A stretch of 37,913 bases of DNA, from positions 1 to 37,913 of the forward strand of contig JASANE010011653.1 of NCBI GenBank assembly GCA_030248225.1. The letters run 5' to 3'. Source of the DNA: Trileptium ribeirensis (taxonomy: Eukaryota > Nematoda > Enoplea > Enoplida > Thoracostomopsidae). The first letter of the stretch is position 1, and each line of letters begins with the position of its first letter. Below are positions 11,372-26,400 of the stretch, in pieces. Position numbers and translations under genes: made by a program. The notes below the pieces were generated by a model. The model saw nothing but the letters and a program-made list of their open reading frames with translations, had not been told where the DNA came from and ran no database searches.

Positions 11372-11454
11372 CTTAGGCAGGCGACCTCCACTATGATGTG
11401 TTGACCAGGCATATGAGTGCGCAGATCCCGTCGCAATATGGCTGATGCGTTTAC
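11372..11454 (-). CDS. HERC2: HERC2 exon: closing strand of RLD3
   Basis: 83 nt: two bases completing glycine plus 27 codons; acceptor TTACTTCAG, donor AAG|GTATGC (phase 0). The translation is [19 protein letters not shown], then HHSGGRLPK. This matches the last strand of RLD3 and the start of the linker to the HECT region. It is the last exon I can place. The intron before it is 4.4 kb, and a tandem duplication abuts its acceptor. Confidence 0.92.
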
Positions 11455-14400
11455 CTGAAGTAATATTGATTCAATCTCAACAACATTATAATAATTTCTA
11501 TCCCATGTATAATGCCCTATATATACGTCAGGCTTATATTGATAGTAATATTGATTCAATCTCAACAACATTATAATAATTTCTATCCCATGTATAATGC
11601 CCTATATATACGTCAGGCTTATATTATACGTACAAAAGTAATATAAGCCATTTCGCTTTACAGGAGGTTAGTACATTGTCTGAAGTAATTTTATTTAACG
11701 CTCCGATTTAATGTCTGCGAGCGCAAAAACCAAACGCATACTGGCTTCAGCCAGTGGTTTCAATCTGCCACAGCTGCTCTATTTTTGGAACACATGTCTA
11801 CTTATTCTGTACGTATCGTTAAGAATTCCTTAGCCGTCGTCAGGAATTAGTAAATACTGTCAGACTAAAGGCTTAGCTTCTAATATTCTGAGGTGACGGC
11901 TTCTAATACCTGTGAATTCTGTCAGTGGCATCATTTTGTAGGTGACGGATTCAACGGTATTGTGCAGTAAATTTTTATAATTTCAGTTAGTATTTTGTGT
12001 TTTCGTGTTAGAGCTAAGTTCCATTTTGAATATCACAGAGGATTATAATAATTAAATAGTTAGAATAAATTATTTTTAATATTTATTGGCTCTTCCTTTT
12101 AGCGGAAAACTATAACACTCAATAACAATATGATACATAACGAGTAGGAAATATCACTTTTTGAATGGAATGCCACAGATGGCTTTGAAATATATGAGCT
12201 TAAAGTTTGTATATTTATCTAAAGTATTTGTAAAAATTCTACCTGATACAAAAGTGCCTATGGGTATAATTTGTTATATACTCTTGTATTGTGCTATATG
12301 GCAGACAGTAGAAATAATTAGAAAATAATGTGGTTGTTACTGGCCTGTCCACAATGTCGGGTGGGGTGGGGTGGTGGGGACATACATTTTCAATAGCCAA
12401 ATTAATATCATCAAATACTACCTCAAAATAATATCGTGTATAATGTCAGCAGCATACTTTAATCCTACTTTAATAATGTTATAATATATGTACATTAAGC
12501 AATTATACTAGAATGTCTTCCGTTTCACCACCTAAACCTTAGTGGAAATAAATCTGTATGTCACGTCTACATTACCACTTCCGCAGCAAATCCTGCACCT
12601 GTCTACGATATAAAAGCAAATGCAATATTTTGAAATTCCTAGAGCAGTACACATGCATTTCACCGGCTGATACAATTCGTGTGTGATGTACACCTCAAGC
12701 GCTCGACCCTTGTTACACTATGTTGTGCTGTTTCCTGTAAACATTACCATACACATCAATTACTGGTTTTGTGCATGATCAGCGGCGATCTATCCACTAG
12801 TTTAAAAATTTTTCTATATTGTATGCCCACATGCTTGAACACTTTTTGGTGCTCGAACGCCCATTTTTCTACCGCAATGTCTCTGTACTGTACAGTACAC
12901 CAAGCCCAACCACCACAGAACGCCGTGCGAAATTGAAAACAATAGATCATTTTTTCTACCGCAACGACCTATGACATGTCTCCAGTCCATTAAGCAAATA
13001 AGTGAATTTTTCAAAGCAAAACCATTGCCGTAACGAATTACCTCTGAATTTCATTATTAGTGTAAGCGCATTTCTCACCGACAACCCTGCTTTGCATAGG
13101 CAAGTAAGCACACATTACCTAACGTTTTATTTTTTCCAATAACATTTTCCAGGGTTTTTTTATGTTCTTAAAGAGCATTTTTCCTTACAAGAAGATCTGA
13201 CGAGTTAGATCATCAAAATTTGGCTAGTTTGGGGTAAATTAGGATAGCAGGATAATTAAAGGAGCCAAAAATAATAGTTTCAAGTGTACGCGATCAGTAA
13301 TTGCCAAAATTAATTTAAGGGCTTCAAACAGGAGCTGACAGCGAAATTTGGCCATTTTGGAATAAATTAGGGTATTTGGGAGTGGGGGCTAGAAGAGTCA
13401 AAATCATTAGTTAGGTTGACCAAAAAACAAACTTGACCTTCTCCGACCTAGTATCTGTCACCCAAAAACAACTTGTTCAGCCAAAATTAGTTTAAGGGCT
13501 TCATACCGGAGTTGACAGTGAGGCCATTTTGTGGGTAAATTAGGACATTTTACTGGGCTCGCCATTCGCAGAAAATTTTGCCAGAGGACATGAACCGCCC
13601 CACCCCTGGTTTGGAAACAGGGGGCGTCCAATTTTAGTAGGGGACTTTTTCCAAGAGAAAAAGAGTTAAAATCTCAGAAACGCTGTCAAAACGCTTTTGA
13701 TGGACAGAAAAAGCAATTTTGAAGCAAATTTTGACAAAATTTCGGAACGTTAGTACGAATGTTTATCACATTTTATGTCATTTGGGGATGTTTTTGCCGA
13801 GCAGAAACAAAAAAAATTTTGCCAAAAGTCGACGAACCGGGTGAACCCAAAATTTTGCCATGAGGCATGAACCGGGGGCACCCTGTTTTTGTCAAGAGGC
13901 ACTTTGAAATGCCAGGGGCTCCTCAACCCCCAATTTGAACAGCCCATTTTTAAGGGGGGGGGGTAGAAAAGCCAAAATCATAGTTAGGCTGTCCAGAAAA
14001 TAAGCTTGAACTTCGCCGACCTAGTATCTGCACCCCAAACAACAACTTGCCCAACCAAAATTGATTTAAGGGTCCAAACAGGAGCTGACAACGAAGTTTG
14101 GCCATTTTGAGGGTAAATTAGTGTATTTTAGGGGTACTAGAAGAGCCGAAATCATAGTTAGCTTGTCTGAATCTACAATTCCCCCAGCCCGAATTAATTT
14201 AACGGCTTGGGGCACGAGCTGACAGTGAAATTTGGCCATTTTGGGGTAAAATAGGGTATTTCAGGGCTAGAAGAGCCAAAATCATAGTTAGGCTATCCAA
14301 AAATAAACTTAAAATTCCCCGACCTGGTGTCTATTATCTAAACAACAATTTGTCAGGCCAAAAATAATTGAAAGGTTTCAAACATGAGCTAATATTAAAA

Positions 14401-17400
14401 TTTGGGTTACTTAGACGCCATTAGGTACAGAAATAAGGTTTTTGACTCTTCAAAAGGCTTCTTCTCTGCGTATTTTTAAGCTACACATATAAATTTAAGC
14501 AAAAAATATCGAGCGAGTAAGGCTCCTCAATTCAATGTTTCGATTTTTTTTTAATTTTGACCCCTAATTCTAGTTATGGTCTCAAAACCGGGCAAAAAAT
14601 TTGACTTTTAGGCCCAAAAACTGTTATAGTGATACTACTGCGCCAATTTTCCAGACAGAGCCACCAAACCAGAACACAATAATGACCAAACCATGCACAA
14701 ATTAAATACTGAAGGCATTTTTTGATGTCTAACCGCGTTATTGGGTACGTTCCGAAATGTAAAAAAATTAGCAGTCAACACATTGTATATCATGCGAAAA
14801 ACAGAGATTTTTGGCACAATTTTGCCGCAGCGCTACAGAACTAACCGCTGGGCGCAATATCGCCAACTTTTTTGAAATCTTCGTCGTGAAAAGATATAAC
14901 TAATATGCATGATGAAAGCCCTGTGCCGATCACGCAGTTTTCAGAAAAATCAAAAACTACTATCGATAAATCTTGAAATGGTGTCTACATGCACATCTGT
15001 AAAGATATCGAAAAAAATGATAAAAACGACTCGAAACGCGCCACGAAAAGCGTATAAACACCAAAAACAGCTACCGTAAAAGCATCACAACACCGTTATG
15101 ACCGACTGGAAAAAACATGAAAAAGACGGAATTTCCATTAGTCTGTAGATGAAACACCACTGTAAATTATGGTTTCTTTTCGTTTCACTAATAAATCCTC
15201 TTGTCAGAGGTTTGTAGTTTCTCTCCGATAAACCACGATACAAATAGCGAACTTTCTAGTTTATTTCATTACGGTTCAAGGGTTAGGTTACAGATATTGC
15301 ACAACGTAGACAAAAGAGGAAGAAAATATGCAGCTACACAGTCAGCTGTTGCAATAATGTTAAACTTTTCTTCCTGCTATGATATACTTGATGGCAAATC
15401 CCTGCAAGAATTTTTGCATCCCGGCATAAAACAGATCGCTGAAATGGCCCCTGGTGTTTCTTATGTGTACACCACTAGTAAGGCGAAACGTGTATAAAAA
15501 GTACCATAGATTTTTAGCCCTACTATAGAACGACAGCCACCATGTTATACCATGGCGAAAACATTAGAATGGACTAAAAGGATTATATTAATCTTCGTGC
15601 CATTCGAAGCGGTGAGTTTCACTACACATTTAACACGTGAATACAATATACTTTGTTGTTTCTCGCTATGGGTACCGCCATCTCGGTAATCCCTCGTAGT
15701 ACACAACATATAGGCACCAGATGAGCCCCGTTTGAAATACCGATACATAATATTCCCAACATTAAAATTCGCTCAAGGTATTTCTCCACACTGTTGGAAC
15801 GTACAAAACTACTCACCTTGCAGGGAAATTATATTTTTTGGTCGAGAAGCAGCGCTGGTTGTGCCGTCGCCAAGCTGTCCTTCGTCGTTATCTCCCCAAG
15901 CATAAACTTCGCCTAAATTAAAATACAAGTTTGAAATATATATATATTTAAAATATAAAAACAAGCGTTAAAATATTCGGAACTCACGTCGTAATAACAA
16001 TAACTATTACCATTAGCTATTACTAAGATTCTATAATGATTCTTGACAAGAGTATGACACTCTTCGTAATCACCAAGTAAACGCGTGGGGCATGACACGA
16101 TCCTTTTTGATCCTACCGCTTCTATTGGTAGGGGCATGGCACCATGAACAAAAATTTGTTTTGACCCTATAATTGTGACTGGGGTATAACGCCCCCTCAA
16201 AACTAAAGGCTTCGACGGAATATTTTCCATACGATCCCTCAAAACTGAGGGAGGTAATCCTTCAGAACCGCGTGGTAAGGTCAAACTGAAATGCGTCATG
16301 CTTTGACGGATTTATAATAGTGATTTCGAAGAGTGACATAGCCGGGTGAAGAAATCATAGTGAACTCGTGGTAATATATACAGCAGAGATCTTTCATTAC
16401 GCACCAGAAATGACTAATAGCTATTGACTTGACTACGGCACTTGGGAAATATAGCGTGGTGAATAAAATTTTGATAATTTTTGATACATTACTAAAGCTC
16501 CACTAGAAAGTGTTATCAAAAAAGATCGACAATATAAACATCATCAATGTCAATAAAAGTCATAACTGAAAAGGTATTAACTAGGGACTTGTATCACACC
16601 AAGAAAGTAAATTCTGAGTGTACAGGTTATAGATTATTTGTTTACAGTTTTATACTGCTTACACTTCGATAAAATCTAAGATTCAAAGCACGTGCAGGAC
16701 AGTGCAATAGCAAAGCACCCCTATAACTATATAGACCTTTATTGCCTGAACAAAATGAGCACAATCGTGGGCGAATCGCTCTAATTTTTGAGGAGATATA
16801 ACCAATTTACTGTCTTCAGGATGCTAAGGTCCTATTAAAACCCATCTTGACGCAGCCCTGCCTGGCCTAGTAACGCACCGCATATCGCTACATAGAGCCT
16901 TGCTTTCTGAGCAAAATGAGTTCAATAGCTGCCGTATCGCTCCAATGGTTGCGGTGACATGACCAATTTGCCATTTTCGAGGGCGCCCATTTGAAAACCC
17001 ACTTTGACCCGACTTGGAGCGTAGGTGACCTCGGTAACAATGCGTTCCAAATAGCTTTATACAACTAAACGTTCTGATGAGACCAGGAACCAGGGAAATG
17101 AGTCATAACGTATTTTAGTGGGACCCCTAGGGACTTTAACAAACCATTTAGGATCACTTTTGAGGCGAAAACAATGGGGATCGATTTTGCGTCTAACTAA
17201 GGGGCACAAACAGAAGTTTTAACCTTTCAAATGGGCTATCGCGCGACCTGATGGGTCGATCAGAAATGTTCTTATGCGTGTCACATAAAAATACCCACAA
17301 ACAGACACCGCCAATTTAACAAATTTAACAATTTAACCCTGCGCAATGAGAACGCTTCGTTGACGCTCAGAGTTGAATGACTTACGGAACCGGAGCAGTA

Positions 17401-20400
17401 TTATCCTACAAAACCGGAGTTGTAGCAATAAACATTCACAATCAGAGCTGTACTAAGTAAAAGTACTCGCAAACAAGGTATTTTGTGTCCACAGTTGGAT
17501 CTGCACCCAAAATATTTACGTGGACCCAAAAATTTTTTTGCTGGACCCACGTTGGACCCAGGGCAGTTTCGGCTTCGGAGACAAAGATTCTACTAATAAA
17601 TTCTATTACAAAGTGCAGGCGTTCAGCCGTTTGTGCTTACATGTGTATATAGTTGCTTGCTGGTGGTTTCACGGATGGCCTTAATAGTTTATTCTGGCTT
17701 GGGACGGGCAGAGTAGAGAATAATTAGTTTATATATTTGTAATTATGTAATAATGTGAAATTGTGTATCGTAATTACGTTTCTTTAAAGCCAAAATTGGA
17801 AGTCTGGACCCAGCGTTTAAGGTCTGGACCCAAAACAATTTCCTGGACCAAAGCTTTGAAAAACAACCCTGCTCGCAAATGCAAATAAGGTATGTAAGGG
17901 CTGATAAATATAGTTGTTCCACGGTTGACTTAGTAAACTACACTTTGTTTTCCGTTTTTCTCAGTTAAGATTAATTTATACTTAGACCATCATTATAATC
18001 TATTTATAACGCAAAGCTTAGCACAACCAAATAGCCAAGCAACCTTGTTTGCAGTGGAGTTTGAAATCTGTTACCTACCATTATTGGTAACAACGAGACA
18101 ATGAAGCGAGCCACATGCTATACCGACAACGTGTTTGCCTGCCAATGCAGTGACAAGCTTAGGGAATCGAACATGATCATCGGATCCATGACCCAGGCGA
18201 TAATAATCTCCTTTGCCCCTGTAACAGCAATAATAACTACATGATCAATATTTGCACCGTTCAAACACGGTTTTGCAAAATGACAATTATTTATTATCGA
18301 TCAAAAGCATCAAAATCGACCTAATAGCAAATCAATATAAGTTTCTTTAATTACACATACTCACAATACCACTGAGATTTATAATTAGATTTGAGTTCTA
18401 CAAAAATTATTACGCAGTGTGGTACTTACAACGAAAACGTATAGTCGCGATAAATGCAAATTCAATTTACATCCCAAACGGAAAATGAACTATCTGGTCC
18501 TACTGCGTCGATCATGATAGCAGTTCTGAATAAAATGCTTTATGCCAAATTATAACATTAATTCGCAACAAACAAAAATTTTGAAAATTCTCATTGGGTC
18601 AAAATTTTGAAAATTTCGTCTTGTGCGCGTACTTTGTACAACTTTAGCTCGAAACTCGGACAAAAAAACTATCCCAAACCTGTTTTAATAAATGGAGGTT
18701 TCTATTTTTGACCAGACTCTTGCGAGCAGTGTTATAGCATAAAATACAGAACTACATACACAATGCGGACACAGTATCACAGCGGATTGTTAATTTGGCG
18801 ACAGGTCTGGTAATTAAAATAGCTGAAGAGCTGAAGCGAAAACTTGGTGCAACAATTATTACTATACGCGTGGTAAAAAAGTTTCACATAATATCTATCT
18901 TGTAATAGTTGTTGCGAAAAGACATCAATTTCCTTGCTGCTAATAACAATATGGTTTTGGTTACACTGTACGCGTTTATCCATCTATCCACGTAAATATT
19001 AATATGGTGTTAAAAATCACTTACCAAGTGTACACTTGACCACTATTTGTGAGTGCTAGTGAAAATTGAGATCCACAGACGACGTCACAAACGCCTTTAT
19101 TACACAGTTCGTCGATCTTCAGTGGAATTTTACAGCCATCTGACCCGCCACGACCCAGCTTCCCATAATCGCCATCGCCCCACGACCAAACTTGTGTTTT
19201 TTTAGTCATGTTTGATCTCGCTTTCGTTCCATTGTCTGTTTGACTGTCCGCTGCGTTGAAGTAATATTTTGATATTTCAAATTCATGTCCCGACGGTATG
19301 GTTACACACAACGTTTGAGCATCACCAGAACCACAAGCAACTGCCACAACTCTAGACCCGAGTAACGCTTCAATCTAAAAATAATACGCTCCATCGCTAC
19401 TTCAGTTTATACTCATATAGGTCATACATACCTTAACCTTATGACTGGACGATACACTTTAGCTCAACAAAAAATAAACACATGACTGTGAACACTATTG
19501 CTACACATGATAAATTAATATTAAGTAACTATCCGTGAACCTGTCAACTGCGTTGTCCCGTGAGCTTGTGAACACCTGAAACATATTATGGATATGGTTA
19601 AGGTCAAAAATAAACGCAAATTTTGCGCGAATTGTTCGCGAATAATTCTTGAATAGAATATGAAAAGCTATTAATTTTTCGCGAATAATTCCCGAAAAAA
19701 ATTTCCTTTTATTTGTGAGCGTGACTGTACAACCAGGTAGCTGCACTATTGCCATGACAACTCAAGTCCGAAAAGTGGGGGCATGTTAATTCTCGGGGGA
19801 AAATTAAAAGTGGGGGGATAAATTTTGCTTAAAAATACTAACTATTTCGATATTTTCATGCATTTTTAAAACCGTAAATGTATTTTCAAGCTAAAAAACG
19901 ACATTTTAGCATTATAAATAGTGGTAATTAAAGTTTAAAAACAATTTGCAAACAAAAAATATAAATTGTCTGACATAAAAAAATTTTTAAATTAGTTGAA
20001 CATGGGAGTTTCGGCCGATTGGGGGGGCGGACATGGGGGAAAATCTCACGAAAATAGGGGAATTTGGAAAGTGGGTCCCCATCCCCCACTATGGACAGGC
20101 TAGTAATATGAAAATACTGGTACATCTCGAGCTTGTGTGTATTTATGTAATAGCAGTTTGTTACCATGCCAGATGACTTACGTCGCACGGTAACTAAACA
20201 GGTTGGTTTACCTAACAGTATTCGCCATAACTCACCCTTTTCGCTCGTTGTTCCCCCGATAATCGTGCTTTCTCGTGGGAAAATTTTTATTATTAAATTT
20301 TATAGTTTATTCTTGTTCACTCGTTGTTCTCTCGCCCATAGGACGACAGACAATATTGTGGTGGGTGCTGCATGTTCGGTCTATCTTGCAACTTTTCTTC

Positions 20401-23400
20401 ATTTTTTCAATATTATGGCATTTTCGGAAAATCGAAGAAATTCCAGTGCACTAGGCTTGATTTTGCTGTCGCCAGATTAACAACCTGTAACGCATTGCGA
20501 GTATTCCCAACCACCTCTGGGCTTTTACTGCACTAAATTCGCGAAAATGCACTATTTTTGTGCTACACAAGCAGCTTTATAAAAATGAAGAAAACGTGTA
20601 ATACTATATATAAAAAACAAAATCATCTAGTTATGCCTTTTACAACCTTAGTGTATGTCCAAGACTCAAAGAATTTCCATTAGATTCTGACTTATTATCG
20701 TGTGGCGGTTAATTTAATCGCTGTCTGATTACGTAGCTATGTGTCAGTATCAACTTACTATTAAGCTTTTCATTTTGTTTTAAACACATTATGTAAAGAT
20801 CACTTTTCATGGTACGTATTTGAAAATTCGCCGATCGAGAGGCCTCTGAATTAACAGAAATAATAGTGCACATTGCTTAGCCTGGAAGCAATAATTCGGG
20901 AACTGAAAAGACTAGCGAGTAAGTAGCGACAACTTAAAATTAGAAATAGCCAATATCGTTTTCATTTAATCCAATTTGCAACAAATTAATAAAACAAAAA
21001 TATACCGAATCTTGAAGCTAATATCTATAATAAAATGTTGACCCCACCCTGATTATTATCTACTCTGTAAATAGTAAATTAGTGTAATCATTTGAAGCAT
21101 ATACTACTTCATATCATAGTAACAGCGACTTTCGTAACCAGCTAAATTTCAGCTTAACATACTGATGTTCGCTCGAAAATTATTTGTTCGAAAGGTATTC
21201 GAATTTTGTTCGACATCTGTTCGAAAGTTTTAGCGCTCTTTCTTGAAGTTCGTTCGGGAGCTGTGTTTGGGAATAGGTATGTGTAAATTTTGTTCGATAC
21301 ACACGGTTACGCTTTTTCAAAGCTAATATGAAACACCGTAGTATTACGATTCATATACAATATATGCTGTAAAATAACGCGTCGTAACTTCATATTGCTA
21401 GAAAAATACACAGAACAGCAAATTAGCATTGATCGGAAATCAACAACCGAGCCTAAAATTTTACCGTTTTTGGCGTCAACTGGTCGTCCGAGTCACCATG
21501 CCCCAGACGACCGTAACGACCCTTTCCCCAAGTCATAAGTTCGCCATCAGACGTAACACACGCGCTATGGGCGCCACCAGCAGCAACATCAAGAACATGC
21601 ACTTTCCGCAGTGCTTCGATCAACTTTGGTCTGTCGCATGATCTATTGAGGAAATAATAATATATGTCGTAATCTCAGGAATAATGTACCTGCAACTCGG
21701 TTTTACATATTGCATGACTTCATTTGTAGTCGGATAGTATGACAAATTATAGTACACTTGCAGAACAGCCTGTTTTAATAAGCACCCTGCTGCTATGATC
21801 ACGAATCTATTATCAAGTTCCTCATAAAATAAGAATGGACATTCGATAATAATTAGTTGAGCCAATCAATAAAAATGCAGCGCTGGAGGCTCACTGACTG
21901 TTTTGATTTAATTGTAAACATTTTCCACCTATGTACAATGCCGCTTTTATATAAACTAAAGAATTTGTTTATCTGCAATCCCGTTTTGGTTAACCACCCC
22001 CTCTTCGTGCAGCAACTGGCCCAAATTTGCGACCCCTATTCGTCAGTCCCGACCCCAATCACGTTATCGGCACTATGCACGGATAATTGAATTCTGAGTG
22101 TACACGCATAACTCAACGTCGACTGGCAAGATAGACTCGTGCGATAGCACATTTAAAAGCTTAAAATCTCTATTTGTTTCCATTACTTAGACGCGAAAAC
22201 GGATTTCACCTTCTTCCGGCCATATCCCTCCTTCTTTTAAAGGGGGCCCACATGGGCTCGGGTCAGGTCAGAAGGGGTCCGACAAAGCATGTTATGGATT
22301 GTATCTCGATAAAAGCTGTAGATGTATTAGCCAATTTAGGCCGATTCCGTTGGGTAAAAACACTATTAGACTGCATATATGTAATGCTTCGTTAAACAGC
22401 TGTTTCAGAATGGAGGATCTGGGTCAAAAGGAGTTATTAATAGATCCACCAGACCCAAAATACACAACAACGGCGATATCTCCGCAACCGCTGGAGCAAT
22501 ATGGGTGTTTCGTTAGTGAGAGCAATTCATCACACTCTTATAGATGCACACAGTGTACTGATGATGTCATTATGTAAGCTGCAGGGATGTGTCAAAATGG
22601 TATTTTCAACGGGCCCATGAGACCCAAAAAAGACACGAAAATGATTTCTCCTCAACCGCAAAAGCTATATGGGTGTTAATTGGTCTTATTATTTGTAGAA
22701 CGATTCATTCACATTATACTTTGCGCATAACATGCTGTTGTGATTATTTATGCTGTACGGTTGGGTTAAAATGGGCTTTAAAAGACCCTAAGAGACCGAA
22801 AATACACATAAACGGTAATGTTACCGCAACCAGTCTAGCTATATGTGTTATAGGTATCATTTTTGTAGACTGTAGTTGCACATTGTAAGTCCCTAAATAC
22901 GCAATAACCGTGTATATCGCATTAGCGATTCAGACATCGCTGATATTCGGCTATTTTGAAAGTTTGTGTTCATTATAGCTGTGTCTCTCGAAATTACATA
23001 CAGTACTCAAAATTCACAACCTTAGCGATGATACAAGCTACTAGTATTATGGCCTGAAATGTTGGACGTTACACCAATCCAATAATATATCAGGAGTCGG
23101 AATGAATCCTCCATTCCTCTCATAATTTGTATTAAATCTGCTCAAATATTGTTATACGATGTTTTCGAAGTTGTAAACCAGAGCTCATTTTGCCAAAATT
23201 TGACGTAAACGTAATAACCACTATAATATTGCTCATGACTGCATAAAACACTTTTCTCACTGATAGTAAATGGTAAAAACATCATTGAGCTTAAATCTGC
23301 GTAAACAGGACTGCAAATATCGCCAAAGCACGCAGGACTCAGTTCGAGCAGTTTATCACAGCGCATATTTTTTTACAAAACTAATACTATAATCATTAAA

Positions 23401-26400
23401 TCAAAAGAGACCTTGAAATCAAAAACTTTGTACAATTCGGAAAAATTACCCCTAGATTGTGAAGAATAGTTTTGCTTAGTTATATTGGAATGTTTTAAGT
23501 ATCACTGGTGGCGCTTTAAACATTAGGATGAAATTGCGTTTAGCTCATAACATTGTCAAAACTACACTGTCACTAAAAGCTAGCAATAATTTTATCTATT
23601 AAAATGCAAGTATACGCCCGATGACACAAAGTGTGTGTTGTTCAGAAATATTTAGGTTTTAAATTACAACGTACAGTACATTGATGACCTATTTCCCTTT
23701 TTTCACATTCGTTCGTATAAATAAAGGATCTGCCACCATAATTAGGGCACTGTTTAACTCGTATTTGCATCATACTTTAAAAAGCTACGGATATAAGCTT
23801 ATCTTGAAAATAAACCTTGGTGTTATCCATATAATTTTTCAACTAAAATATAAGCTAAAATAGGCATCTCATTAGATTTGCCTGCTTTGAATGGTCTACT
23901 ATTGCAAGCTTTGCGGTCTCCTAGAATGCTAAGTTTAAATGCAATAAGTTTAAACGAGTGAAACATGGTTAGGTATAACCAAAAAGCTGTCGAACAACAC
24001 GATTCTGCTTACTTTCGATTTCCATGGCCCAGTTTTCCATCCTCGCCTTCGCCCCAAGAATACACATCGCGTGTATCAGCTGTGAGCGCGAGCGTATGCT
24101 TTCCACCAGAGCACACTGCCAGTTTGGCGATTTCTATTCCTATCATAGCACCAGTTATTAAGGTCGGGATTGGAGCAGATTCCATTCCTCCAATTCCAAG
24201 GCGACCACCTGCACCGTAACCAGATGCGTATACCTAAGAAAACAGGTAACAAATGAATCAATTACTTTTAGTTTATTTTAAAATATAACAGTTAGTTCGA
24301 ATACTAAAAGTGATCATATAAGAGTATCAACTATAATCATTCCACCTCCACACAGCGACATCAATTTAACCCACCCCAAGCACTGATTTTCGGGAGAGTG
24401 TTATGAACAACAAAACAAATCTTAGTTCACAAGACCAAAAGTTTTGACTTTGGCTAACTATCTATTCTCTAGCCAAAAACTCAATGATGGTACTGATGTA
24501 GATTTCACACGACCGATATATTATCAAAAGACCTGTTCGAAAACAATTTCACTAAATCTTTCGCTTTACACAGTATTTACAACTTAGGTATAATTTTAGA
24601 TATTAATGAGTACACAGCTATTGTTAATGTTTTTCAATAATTCGGAAACGCAATGTCCACATTCGTTCATTATTCAACCACTCGTCCATTATAATAGTTG
24701 CGTAATATTAGCGTCTGGGCTCTTGGAACTATATGAAAGTATTGTAATACGAGTCCACACGAATTAAATGTGGGTAACGATAACATAGTTAAGAAACTAC
24801 GGACGCAGCAGCAAAGCAAACGTGTGTTAATTTCTGTAAACAAAAAATAATTATTTTTCCAACCGGCTAGGATTACTTGACCTTAAGTAATTATTAAAAG
24901 TTGCTAATCAGTGTTAGTGAAATCTACGTTCGTAAGTTTCATGTCATATTATGTCGTTGTAATAGTTAGAAAAGATTTCATTCTTTTCAAAAAATACATA
25001 CACCCATATACAAGAGCAATCCAGTTTAAAACATCATTTGTCTCAAACGAAGTTGCACTGCCGAGGCCTATTTAGATGGAAAATCATCGCAAAAACTAAC
25101 ACTTGCAATATTACAGTCACGGTAGGAAATAAACGCAAATAGCAAATAATTGATTGCGAATAGCAATTGAAAACTTGTTAAAAAATTCTGACCGAACTGT
25201 GTGTTTTTATCAGGCAAAATTAGTCGACAGTACTAGAAATCACAAGAACTAGAAGAATAAACATACCGCGGGTGGGATTATAGTATCTATGGTTCTATTA
25301 CAGTCAAACATCACAACATACCTTTCCGTCGTTTGTCAGTATGAACACTGTTTGTTCACCGCCGGTCACTTGAGCTGGTCTAAGACAGCTGAGGTTGTCG
25401 CATGGCAACGGTAGTCGGACCTGAAATTTTACAGTATTTTCAAAGATTAAAATTGGAAAGCAACAAACGAAACACACAAGCAATAAATTTTATACACTGC
25501 TAAAGGCAACGTGATAATAAACAATGTTGAATGACATAATTATTCTTGAACTATCGAAGTTGGAGTGTGCTGAGAGCTTTGGAAATTTCTACGCCCCCGG
25601 CTACGTGCAAGTGCCTCAGCAAATTGTCGGCTACCCTGATCGAATGCCCGCGGCAAATTTTTACCTCTCGAAGAAAAAACACCCAGCCTAATACAATTTG
25701 ATAATATTTAAATATTTCATTGAAAGCTAAAAATTCGCAAAAACTGTTAACATTTCCTGCAACTTCCCCCAAATTATTCCTCTTTTAAAGAAAAGTTCAG
25801 AACATGGTGGAACTTGGAGATCCATTTCCAGTAAGTTGATACCTAGCAATACAATCCCAGGGTCTTACTACAATCTCATCAGTACAGCGCTTCATCAAAG
25901 CAGCCAAGTCAAACAATTATGTTGAAACATAATATGATAAAACGTACCACATTCAATGAACCTTTTTATACGACACCGTCGACACCAAATAATTACTGAA
26001 ATCTCCACTAAGCAGCTAAAATTTTGCAAGGCTGTACCAGCCGAAGGAATTGCCAGTACAAAATCAGACGACGCCGAATCTTGCCTTAATGCACAAGCTA
26101 GGTTTCTTTTTTCCGTCAAGTTAAACAAAATATAAGTCAGCATATTTTGTATTTTCACTGTAAATGCAGTCACGGAAAGAAATAAGTGCAAAATAATCGA
26201 TCGAGATTTAGATTGATTTCGATTAAACGAAATTCCGATCAATTCCAATTTCGATTAAACACAATTATTTTGATCGATTTCGATATCGATCCATTGACAT
26301 TAAACGAAATTTTGATCTATCGCGACTCGTAAGTCTAGGAAGCGAGACAGATGCATAAAAAAGCAAAATTTTTCCCAATAAGTAGACGCAGTTTGAACCA

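Noticed and set aside
15201..15497. 98-codon plus-strand frame in a HERC2 intron
   Set aside because: The composition is plausible, but no family is recognised and there are no matching neighbouring exons.
15913..16299. 128-codon minus-strand frame just upstream of the blade-7 exon
   Set aside because: Wholly intronic. The HERC2 frame requires splicing from 18079 to 15912. The frame has internal direct DNA repeats and no known domain.
19195..19299. Retained mini-intron instead of a coding insertion
   Set aside because: The available GT and AG pairs either shift the frame or remove conserved residues. The frame is open throughout.
19755..20108. Second foldback or hAT element with clear ends
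   Set aside because: The ends match only loosely and there is no target duplication. Listed only as a low-confidence element.
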